Source: Pseudomonadota bacterium
Lineage (GTDB): Bacteria > Pseudomonadota > Alphaproteobacteria > Acetobacterales > Acetobacteraceae
NCBI GenBank assembly: GCA_023390705.1
Contig: JAEWCI010000608.1
Span: 1-12,505, forward strand
Length of the DNA stretch: 12,505 nucleotides
Reading direction: 5' to 3'
Shown here: positions 6,385 through 11,935 of the stretch, piece by piece
Layout of the letters: each line of letters starts with the position of its first letter
Numbering within the stretch: the first letter of the stretch is position 1
Position numbers and translations under genes: made by a program
Notes under the pieces: generated by a model
The model's database searches: none
Told to the model about the DNA's origin: nothing
Seen by the model: the letters and a program-made list of their open reading frames with translations, nothing else

Positions 6385-7998
6385 TCAGTACCCCAGCGCC
6401 AGCCCGTCCTTGCGCGGGTCGCTGCCGCCGACCAGCAGGCCGCGCTTGCGGTCGATCAGGATGGCCTGGCCGCCGCCATGCGGCTTGTCGATCAGCGCGC
6501 AGTCATGGCCTAGCCGCGAGAGCCGGTCCACGACGCTGTTCGGGATGCCGCGCTCCAGCTCCACCTTGCCGCTGGAGGGGTTGTGGAACAGGCGCGGGCA
6601 GTCGATCGCCTCCTGCACGTCCAGGCCGAATTCGAAGTGGTTGGCCAGGAACAGGGTCTGGCCCATGGGCTGGAAGTGCCCGCCCATCACGCCATAGGGC
6701 ATGATGCATTCGCCATCCTTCATCACCATGCCGGGGATGATGGTGTGCATCGGCCGCTTGTTCGGCCCGATGCAGTTCGGGTGGCCTTCCTCCAGGCGGA
6801 AGCCGAAGCCGCGGTTCTGCAGCATCACGCCGGACTTCTCCGCCAGGATGCCGGAGCCGAAGCCTTCGAAGAGCGAGTTGATGAAGGAACAGGCATTGCC
6901 GTCCTCATCCACCACGCAGAGATAGACGGTGTCCTTGTGCCTCTGCCAATCCGCCTGGCCGGCCGGCGGCATCTCCTTCATCGCCCGCTCGTCGCTGATC
7001 AGGGCGCGAAGCTTCGCCAGGTAGTTCACGTCGGTCAGCTCGGCCACGGTCTTCGGCATCGTCGCGGGGTCGGAGAGGAAGGCGTTGCGGTCGCGATAGA
7101 CCAGGCGCGCCGCCTCGATATGGCGGTGGTAGCGCTCGGCGCTGACCGGCCCCTGCTCCGGTGTCTGGAAGCCCTCCAGGATGCCGAGCAATTGCAGCAC
7201 CAGCAGGCCGGAGCCGTTGGGCGGGCACTGGAACACCTCCATGCCGCGCCAGGGGATGGAGATGGGGTCCACGAATTCGGCCACGTCCAGGCCGCGGTAG
7301 AAATCCTCCTCGGTGTGCAACCCGCCGGCAGCGCGGAGCGTCGCCACCATGTCGGCCGCCACCTCGCCTTCATAGAAGGCGCGCGGGCCGCGCTCACCGA
7401 TGGCGCGCAGCGTGCGGCCAAGTTCCGGCTGGCGGAACTTGTCGCCCAACCGATAGGGCATGCCGTCCTTCAGGAAGCGGCGGGCGGTGGCCTCGTGCAG
7501 GCGCAATTTGTCGGCGGCGGCGGCCCAGTCATGCGCCACCCGGCCGGAAAGCGGCCAGCCTTCCTCGGCGCAGCGGATGGCGCGCTGCAGCAGGTCGCCC
7601 AGCGGCTTGCGGCCATAGGCGGCGTTCAGCTTGGCCCAGGCGGAGATCGCCCCCGGCACGGTGACGGCATGGGCGGAGGTATTGGGGATGCTGTTCAGCC
7701 CCTTCGCCCGCAGCGCCTCCGGCGTCGCCGCCGCCGGCGCCCGGCCGGAGCCGTTCAGGGCGATGACCTTGCCGGTGCCGGCCGGGGCGTAGAGGCAGAA
7801 GCAGTCGCCGCCGATACCGGTGGATTGCGGCTCCACCACGCAGAGCGTCGCAACCGCGGCGATGGCGGCGTCCAGCGCGTTGCCGCCCTTCTGAAGCACC
7901 TCCAGGGCGGCGAAGGTGGCGATGGGCATGGAGGTCGCGGCCATGCCGCGGCTGGCATAGACGGCACTGCGGCCCGGGGCATGGAAATCACGCTTCAT
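6385..7998 (-). CDS. ggt: Gamma-glutamyltransferase-family Ntn-hydrolase (YwrD / cephalosporin-acylase-like branch)
   Basis: Seen: 537 residues. The autoprocessing site is Asp356-Thr357 in HKDTVYLCVVDEDGNA; Thr357 aligns with the nucleophile Thr391 of E. coli GGT. Cleavage would give an N-terminal subunit of about 356 residues and a C-terminal one of about 181. Other family marks are GIGGDCF (61-67), NRGFGF (395-400), NKRPMHTIIPGM (413-424), GGHFQPMGQ (439-447) and the C-terminal DPRKDGLALGY. The ATG at 7998 is preferred because homology begins right after it; AAGGGAA lies about 12 bases upstream. The open frame reaches 8124, but that part is unlike the family. No signal peptide or membrane segment is evident, so cytoplasmic, unlike periplasmic E. 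coli GGT. Pocket residues differ from classical GGT, suggesting another gamma-glutamyl or acyl amide substrate. First gene of the operon with the macro-domain and amidase genes. Confidence 0.92.
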   Translation of the reverse strand: MKRDFHAPGRSAVYASRGMAATSMPIATFAALEVLQKGGNALDAAIAAVATLCVVEPQSTGIGGDCFCLYAPAGTGKVIALNGSGRAPAAATPEALRAKGLNSIPNTSAHAVTVPGAISAWAKLNAAYGRKPLGDLLQRAIRCAEEGWPLSGRVAHDWAAAADKLRLHEATARRFLKDGMPYRLGDKFRQPELGRTLRAIGERGPRAFYEGEVAADMVATLRAAGGLHTEEDFYRGLDVAEFVDPISIPWRGMEVFQCPPNGSGLLVLQLLGILEGFQTPEQGPVSAERYHRHIEAARLVYRDRNAFLSDPATMPKTVAELTDVNYLAKLRALISDERAMKEMPPAGQADWQRHKDTVYLCVVDEDGNACSFINSLFEGFGSGILAEKSGVMLQNRGFGFRLEEGHPNCIGPNKRPMHTIIPGMVMKDGECIMPYGVMGGHFQPMGQTLFLANHFEFGLDVQEAIDCPRLFHNPSSGKVELERGIPNSVVDRLSRLGHDCALIDKPHGGGQAILIDRKRGLLVGGSDPRKDGLALGY

Positions 7999-8051
7999 GG
8001 TCGTTTCGGTTCCCTTCGGCCTGGACAGGCTTTCCTCTCGCATGCCCGGAC

Positions 8052-8070
8052 CCTTGCGGCAACTGCAAGG
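8052..8070. promoter_or_regulatory. Inverted repeat in the ggt/csaA divergent region (candidate operator)
   Basis: CCTTGC at 8052-8057 and GCAAGG at 8065-8070 are perfect arms around a 7-base spacer. A second nested palindrome, TTGCGGCAA, lies at 8054-8062. The site sits midway in the 141-base divergent intergenic region (7999-8139), where it could control both operons. No regulator gene is adjacent. Confidence 0.3.
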
Positions 8071-8103
8071 CAGGCGCAACGGCACCCGGGAACGCCAAGG
8101 CCC

Positions 8104-8133
8104 TTCCATCCGTCCCCCTGGCAAGGCTATGTC
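8104..8133 (+). promoter_or_regulatory. Weak sigma-70-like promoter directly before csaA
   Basis: TTCCAT (8104-8109) and TATGTC (8128-8133) are separated by 18 bases. The start ATG at 8140 lies 6 bases after the -10-like box, so transcription from it would give a leaderless or nearly leaderless mRNA. That fits the lack of a good Shine-Dalgarno. Matches to consensus are partial. Confidence 0.25.
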
Positions 8134-8139
8134 CTGGCC

Positions 8140-8481
8140 ATGTCCGAGAACATCAGCTTCGGCGATTTCGAGCGGGTGGATATCCGCGTGGGCACCATCG
8201 TCGATGCCCAGCCCTTCCCCGAGGCCAGGAAGCCGGCCTTCCGGCTATGGGTGGATTTCGGCGGCGCGCTCGGGGTCAGGCGCTCCTCGGCGCAGGTCAC
8301 CGTGCACTACTCGCCGGACCGGCTGATCGGCCGGCAGGTGCTGGCGGTGGTCAATTTCCCGCCGCGGCAGATCGGGTCCTTCCTGTCCGAAGTGCTGGTG
8401 CTGGGCGTGCCGGACGAGAACGGGGCGGTGGTGCTGCTGCGGCCGGACATCAAGGTGCCCGACGGCGGGAGGATGTTCTGA
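8140..8481 (+). CDS. csaA: CsaA-type tRNA-binding domain protein (putative secretion chaperone)
   Basis: Seen: 113 residues, the usual size of CsaA, a single OB-fold EMAP/MetG-like tRNA-binding domain. Landmarks are FERVDIRVGTI (10-20), PEARKPAFRLWVDFG (27-41), SSAQVTVHY (49-57), VVNFPPRQIGSFLSEVLVLG (70-89) and the C-terminal PDGGRMF. Family: dimeric proteins resembling the C-terminal tRNA-binding domain of methionyl-tRNA synthetase; Bacillus CsaA has been reported as a chaperone for secreted proteins. The same open frame extends upstream opposite the GGT-family gene, but homology starts at the ATG at 8140. No convincing ribosome binding site is present. Its TGA overlaps the proposed CTG start of the next gene, so the two are probably co-translated. 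Molecular role in this organism is not certain. Confidence 0.93.
   Translation: MSENISFGDFERVDIRVGTIVDAQPFPEARKPAFRLWVDFGGALGVRRSSAQVTVHYSPDRLIGRQVLAVVNFPPRQIGSFLSEVLVLGVPDENGAVVLLRPDIKVPDGGRMF
8467..8472 (+). promoter_or_regulatory. Shine-Dalgarno for the CTG-started phosphoribosyltransferase
   Basis: GGGAGG lies inside the end of csaA, 5 bases before CTG at 8478. This near-ideal spacing supports initiation at that codon despite it being non-canonical. Confidence 0.6.
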
Positions 8482-8957
8482 CCTCCCCCCGCTACTATAC
8501 CGTCGGTTGGGAACAACTGCACCGCGACAGCAAGGCGCTGGCCTGGCGGCTGGTGGAGCGCGGCCCCTTCCGCGGGATCTGCGCCATCACCCGGGGCGGG
8601 CTGATCCCCGCCGCCATCGTGGCGCGGGAACTGGAATGCCGGATCATCGAGACCGTCTCCGTCGTCACCTATGACGAGGAGGAACGCGGCGAGCCGCAGG
8701 TGGTGAAGCCGCCGGCGGCGGCCGGCGATGGCGAGGGCTGGCTGCTGGTGGACGACCTGGTGGATACCGGCACCACCGCCCGGCTGGTGCGCGCCCTGCT
8801 GCCGCGGGCGCATTTCGCCACCGTCTATGCCAAGCCGCAGGGCAAGCCGCTGGTGGACAGCTTCATCACCGAGGTGAGCCAGGACACCTGGATCCTGTTC
8901 CCCTGGGATACCGAGGCGCAATTCATCCCGCCCATCGCCCGCAGTGCGGGGAAGTAG
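8478..8957 (+). CDS. gpt: Xanthine(-guanine) phosphoribosyltransferase, probable CTG start
   Basis: Seen: 159 residues from the CTG, matching E. coli Gpt along its whole length. Aligned parts are YYTVGWEQL (E. coli YIVTWDML), AITRGGLIPAAIVARELE, the PRPP-binding motif LLVDDLVDTGTTA, and FATVYAKPQGKPLVDSF followed by QDTWILFPWD. Family: type I phosphoribosyltransferase that converts xanthine or guanine plus PRPP to XMP or GMP in purine salvage. Start choice: this frame has no ATG, GTG or TTG between 8247 and 8553. Starting at the GTG at 8553 would delete the conserved N-terminal strand and helix. CTG at 8478 overlaps the csaA TGA (CTGA) and follows GGGAGG by 5 bases. The csaA-gpt pair appears to be a two-gene operon. 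Function is well supported; the start is strongly suggested but not proven. Confidence 0.9.
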   Translation: MTSPRYYTVGWEQLHRDSKALAWRLVERGPFRGICAITRGGLIPAAIVARELECRIIETVSVVTYDEEERGEPQVVKPPAAAGDGEGWLLVDDLVDTGTTARLVRALLPRAHFATVYAKPQGKPLVDSFITEVSQDTWILFPWDTEAQFIPPIARSAGK

Positions 8958-9077
8958 CCGCCCGGTCCAGGACTGCGCACGCTCCCGCTGGGAGGTGGCC
9001 GGCCGGCTGGCCCGGCCCGAGGCGCCGGCATGTGGTCCGGCGGAGCACGCCCCGAATGCTCCATCGCAGCATCCTGG

Positions 9078-9098
9078 CCGGCACCGCCGCGGTGCCGG
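9078..9098. terminator. Strong hairpin between convergent gpt and the CNNM-type gene
   Basis: A perfect 9-bp inverted repeat, CCGGCACCG / CGGTGCCGG, around a 3-base loop in the 144-base convergent gap (8958-9101). It sits just beyond the stop of the minus-strand gene and 120 bases after gpt. There is no T-tract, so it may be a weak bidirectional terminator or an RNA-stabilising stem. The rest of the gap holds no recognisable gene. Confidence 0.45.
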
Positions 9099-9101
9099 GG
9101 A

Positions 9102-10481
9102 TCAGGACGCATCCGGCGATGCCGCAGGGCTTGCGGCAACGGTCGGGCGGCTGATGCCGCCCTGGGGGGCGGGCACCGCAAGGCCCGTCTCCTCCCGCTC
9201 CACCAGCACCTTGTCCACCCGCCGGCCGTCCATATCCACGATCTCGAAGCGCCAGCCGGCCCAGACGATGCGGTCGCCTTCCCGCGGCACGCGCTGCAGC
9301 AGCGCCAGCATCAGGCCAGCCACCGTGTGATAGGTGCCGGCATGGGGCAGCGGCGGCAATTCCAGCTTGGACCGCAACTCGTCGCTCGGCATCATGCCGT
9401 CCAGCAACAGGCTGCCATCGGCGCGCCGCACCGCCTTGCCCGGTGTCTCGGGCGGCTCGGGCGGGCCGATCTCGCCGATGATCGCCTCCAGCACGTCGGA
9501 GGCGGTCACCACGCCCTCGAAGCTGCCGTATTCGTCCATGACCAGCGCGATGCCGAGCGGGTCGTGGCGCAGCCGTTCCAGCGCGTCCAGCGCCGAGAGG
9601 TTGTCCGGCAGCACCTGCGGCTGGCGCAGCACCGGCGCCAGGTCCAGCGGCGCGCCGGCCAGCAACTGGTCCAACAGGTCCTTGCTGACGACCACCCCGA
9701 CCACGTTGTCTATCCGCTGGTCGGCGACGACGAAGCGGCTGACATTGCCTTCCCGCACCTTGGCGACCAGGGCATCGGGCTCCGCGCGGCGGTCCAGCCA
9801 GGCGACCTCGGGGCGCGGCGTCATCAGCGCGCGCACGGGCTTGTCGGCCAGGCGCAGCACGCGCTCGATCATGTGCCGCTCCTCATGCTCCAGCACCCCG
9901 GCCTGGGCGCCTTCGGCCACGACCGCCTTGACCTCCTCCTCGGTCATCGCCTGATCACGCGGGCGGTGCGCGCCGAACAGCCGCAGCACCAGTGCGGTTG
10001 ACTGGCCGAGCACCCAGACCACCGGCGAGGTGAAGCGTGCCAGCCAGGCCATGGGCCGCGCCACGAGGATGGCGATGCGTTCCGGGTCGCGCAGGGCGAA
10101 TTGCTTCGGGACCAGCTCCCCCAGGATCAGGTTGGCATAGGTGATGGCCAGCACCACCAGGGTGAAGGCGATCTGGGTGCCGAAAGGGGCAAGGACGGGT
10201 ATCTCACTCAGCACCTCGCCGAGCGGCCCGGCCAGCCGGGCGCCGCCGAACACGCCGGCCAGGATGCCGACCAGGCTGATGCCCACCTGCACCGTCGGCA
10301 GGAAGCGCTGCGGGTCCTCGGCCAGAGCCAGGGCCACGGAAGCACCCTGGCTGCCGCTGCGCTGCAGTGCGTGAAGGCGGGAACGGCGGGAGGAAACAAT
10401 CGCCAGCTCGCTCATCGCGAACACGCCGTTCAGCGCCACCAGCAGCAGGATGATCGCGATTTCCAGTCCGATGGCTATCAT
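9102..10481 (-). CDS. CNNM/CorC-type membrane protein (DUF21 - CBS pair - CorC_HlyC), 'hemolysin family'
   Basis: Seen: 459 residues. The N-terminal DUF21 membrane domain (about 1-195) has hydrophobic segments near 4-24, 60-80, 101-122 and 140-168, and carries FAMSELAIVSSRRSRL (21-36) and LGELVPKQFAL (120-130). A cytoplasmic CBS pair follows (about 213-335; MTPRPEV at 220-226, MDEYGSFEGVVTASD at 315-329). The CorC_HlyC domain spans about 350-430 (GTYHTVAGL, 382-390). Family: CNNM/CorC proteins (YfjD, YtfL, MpfA) are linked to Mg2+ and other cation homeostasis; 'hemolysin' is a historical label. The CBS pair typically binds adenine nucleotides. The ATG at 10481 has GAGGG a few bases upstream. 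The gene stands alone, convergent with gpt and divergent from the 92-residue orphan. Ion specificity cannot be read from sequence. Confidence 0.94.
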   Translation of the reverse strand: MIAIGLEIAIILLLVALNGVFAMSELAIVSSRRSRLHALQRSGSQGASVALALAEDPQRFLPTVQVGISLVGILAGVFGGARLAGPLGEVLSEIPVLAPFGTQIAFTLVVLAITYANLILGELVPKQFALRDPERIAILVARPMAWLARFTSPVVWVLGQSTALVLRLFGAHRPRDQAMTEEEVKAVVAEGAQAGVLEHEERHMIERVLRLADKPVRALMTPRPEVAWLDRRAEPDALVAKVREGNVSRFVVADQRIDNVVGVVVSKDLLDQLLAGAPLDLAPVLRQPQVLPDNLSALDALERLRHDPLGIALVMDEYGSFEGVVTASDVLEAIIGEIGPPEPPETPGKAVRRADGSLLLDGMMPSDELRSKLELPPLPHAGTYHTVAGLMLALLQRVPREGDRIVWAGWRFEIVDMDGRRVDKVLVEREETGLAVPAPQGGISRPTVAASPAASPDAS

Positions 10482-10545
10482 CTGCCCTCAATCCCCAGCG
10501 CGCCCCCTCATACGCTGCGAGCCGCGGGGACGGTAGCGGCCAGGA

Positions 10546-10576
10546 CCGGGATTCCCCCGGCTCGGAGCGGGTTTTT
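10546..10576 (+). terminator. Hairpin plus T-run in the CNNM / orphan divergent region
   Basis: CCGGG-ATTCC-CCCGG (10546-10560) is a perfect 5-bp stem. It is followed after 11 bases by TTTTT at 10572-10576; an alternative stem CCCG/CGGG (10556-10571) abuts the T-run. It resembles a weak plus-strand terminator or attenuator upstream of the 10638 gene. No transcript source is evident, so this is tentative. Confidence 0.25.
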
Positions 10577-10581
10577 AGCTG

Positions 10582-10619
10582 TTGTCCATTTTTTGGATAC
10601 GCCTTAAGGTTCCTTAAAC
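10582..10619 (+). promoter_or_regulatory. AT-rich promoter/operator region with CCTTAA repeats upstream of the 92-aa orphan
   Basis: The only clearly AT-rich stretch in the window. It holds TTGTCC (10582-10587), a possible -35, and a run of six T. The palindrome CCTTAAGG (10602-10609) is followed by a second CCTTAA (10612-10617), exactly 10 bases, one helical turn, after the first. TTAAGG (10604-10609) could serve as a -10 with a 16-base spacer. The coding start follows at 10638. Confidence 0.4.
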
Positions 10620-10637
10620 ACTACCCCGAGGCCAGCC

Positions 10638-10916
10638 ATGTCCCGGACCGCCGAGATCGTGACCTTTCCGGAGCTTCCCGAGCACCAGCTGCGCCGCGCC
10701 ATCGCGCGGCTCGATGCGGCGCTGGAGGAGCAGGCCCAGGCTGTCGGCGGTTTTCGCGCCGGCATCTCGGGCCTCGGCGATGCGGTGGAAGACCTGGGCC
10801 GGAGCACGCAGGAATACCGCGTGGCGCTGGACGGCCTGGCCCGCCAGCTTGGCCGGACACGGGACGCCGCCCATGCGCTGGAGGCACGGGCGACGGCACT
10901 TGCCCGGCCAGGCTGA
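10638..10916 (+). CDS. Small helical (coiled-coil-like) protein of unknown function
   Basis: Not recognised. Seen: 92 residues, almost wholly helical from about residue 14, rich in Ala, Leu, Arg and Glu with heptad-like spacing (LRRAIARLDAALEEQAQAV, 18-36; VEDLGRSTQEYRVALDGLARQL, split by G54 and continuing to about 71; ALEARATALA at the end). The N-terminus is a short non-helical segment (TFPELPEHQ, 9-17). No signal peptide, membrane segment or cysteine. The ATG at 10638 has GAGG at 10628-10631, 6 bases away, and an AT-rich promoter-like region upstream, which supports a real gene. The antisense frame is also open, but it lacks a ribosome binding site and this promoter. It could be an oligomerising adaptor or septum/nucleoid-type coiled coil; no function is inferred. 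The next plus-strand gene starts 82 bases downstream and could be co-transcribed. Confidence 0.7.
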   Translation: MSRTAEIVTFPELPEHQLRRAIARLDAALEEQAQAVGGFRAGISGLGDAVEDLGRSTQEYRVALDGLARQLGRTRDAAHALEARATALARPG

Positions 10917-10947
10917 AGCCGGGCCCGCCCTGCCGGCGGTCCATTTC

Positions 10948-10958
10948 GCCCTGCGGGC
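10948..10958 (+). terminator. Short hairpin between the two small orphans
   Basis: GCCC-TGC-GGGC, 4-bp stem with a 3-base loop, followed by AAGGTTTA. Too small to be convincing; it may weakly separate the 92-aa orphan from the lipoprotein gene. Confidence 0.15.
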
Positions 10959-10998
10959 AAGGTTTACTTCGGCAAATCGGGGGGAGTAACGGTGGGCC

Positions 10999-11424
10999 AT
11001 GCGCATCGCCGGCCCCGCCCCCCTGCTGCTGCTCTCGCTGCTGGCCTGCCAGGGTAGTGAGATCCCTGCCGGTTCCCCTACCCAGGACGCCGGGCAACTC
11101 CGGGCCAGCGCGCCGGAATTCGGCCGGATGGTCCGCGCAGCGATGGCCTGCGACATGGCGATGTCGGTCACCGCCCGGGACCGCGCCGAGCGGATCGAAT
11201 CGGCGACGCTGGAGGTGCTGCGCCGCGAGGGAGGCCAGGCTGCCTCGGAGGAATACCTGCGCAGCGTCCAACCGCCGAATTTCGGAGCCCGCCGCGGCGA
11301 CCGCGCCGCCTGGTGCGCCAGGGAACGGCCGGACGTCGCGCGTGCCGACGCCCTCCTCAGCGGGCCAGAGGGCGCCGCCCTGGTGGAACGCGCCGAGGCG
11401 AACCGCGCCACCGCCACCCGCTGA
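10999..11424 (+). CDS. Small predicted lipoprotein of unknown function
   Basis: Not recognised beyond its export signal. Seen: 141 residues with a lipoprotein signal peptide: Arg2, hydrophobic PLLLLSLLA (8-16) and lipobox LLAC with the acceptor Cys17. Mature residue +2 is Gln, not Asp, so outer-membrane sorting is expected. The mature part is charged and helical with two more cysteines, Cys51 (AMACDMAM) and Cys106 (AAWCARERP), which could form one disulfide in the periplasm. GGGGAG at 10981 and GGTGGG at 10991 precede the ATG. It lies 82 bases after the 92-residue orphan and is convergent with the EF-hand gene, with only 32 bases between stops. Lipoprotein assignment is good; role is unknown. 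Confidence 0.8.
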   Translation: MRIAGPAPLLLLSLLACQGSEIPAGSPTQDAGQLRASAPEFGRMVRAAMACDMAMSVTARDRAERIESATLEVLRREGGQAASEEYLRSVQPPNFGARRGDRAAWCARERPDVARADALLSGPEGAALVERAEANRATATR

Positions 11425-11456
11425 CCGCCCGGGGCCGCCTGTTCAAGGCCGTGCGT

Positions 11457-11924
11457 TCAGGGCCGCACCGTCCCGTCGTAGAGCGACTTGACCGCCTTCT
11501 CCATGCCCTTGCGGATGACGAATTGGCGCACCGTGTCGGAGGCAAGCCGGCCGGCGATGGGTGTCGCCACGGCGCGGACGCCACGGCTGAAATAGGCGGC
11601 ATAGATGCCGTCCGCGACCAGCCCCGCCGCGAAGTGCAGGTACATCCGCATCGCTTCCGTCGCGAAGCCGGAATCGCGCGCCAGCACATCCGGGTCCAGC
11701 CGTGCCGCCATCGCCACTTCGGTCACGGCGGAACCCTTCAGGCTCACCGGCGAGAGCTTGGCGGCGATCGCCTCGCCCCAGGAAACCCTGCCGTCCTTGT
11801 TGCCGTCCCGGTCATCGTAGAAGGCGGCGATGACCACTGCGGTACCGTCCAGGAAGCCGATCGCGCCGATCTCCCGGTTCGCGACATCCCGGATGATCAC
11901 CCATTCAATGGCCCCCGCCACCAT
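11457..11924 (-). CDS. Orphan protein with a single canonical EF-hand loop
   Basis: Family not recognised. Seen: 155 residues. Residues 40-51 are a canonical 12-residue EF-hand loop, DGNKDGRVSWGE, with Asp1, Asn3, Asp5, Gly6, Val8, Ser9 and Glu12 all in place, so calcium binding is plausible. It is preceded by a hydrophobic stretch GAIGFLDGTAVVIAAFY (20-36) that could act as the entering helix or strand. The rest is helical with a long Ala-rich segment (66-130) and a basic C-terminus. No classical signal peptide. The ATG at 11924 has GGAG 8 bases upstream overlapping the MlrC-family stop, and only 11 bases separate the genes, so coupled expression is likely. Single EF-hands usually pair by dimerisation. 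A calcium-dependent accessory to the MlrC-like protein is speculation. Confidence 0.75.
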   Translation of the reverse strand: MVAGAIEWVIIRDVANREIGAIGFLDGTAVVIAAFYDDRDGNKDGRVSWGEAIAAKLSPVSLKGSAVTEVAMAARLDPDVLARDSGFATEAMRMYLHFAAGLVADGIYAAYFSRGVRAVATPIAGRLASDTVRQFVIRKGMEKAVKSLYDGTVRP

Positions 11925-11935
11925 GCGCCATTCTC

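Noticed and set aside
7999..8124. N-terminal extension of the GGT-family protein as a signal peptide
   Set aside because: The extension is Arg/Gly/Pro-rich with only a short mixed hydrophobic patch and no cleavage motif; homology begins just after the ATG at 7998.
6583..8139. In-frame upstream extension of csaA suggesting a large fusion protein
   Set aside because: The extension is antisense to the GGT-family gene and compositionally a shadow; homology to CsaA starts exactly at the ATG at 8140.
10614..11417. A 267-codon minus-strand frame opposite the two small orphans
   Set aside because: No family resemblance or ribosome binding site, Ser/Arg/Ala shadow composition, while the plus-strand frames have a lipobox, ribosome binding sites and promoter-like DNA.
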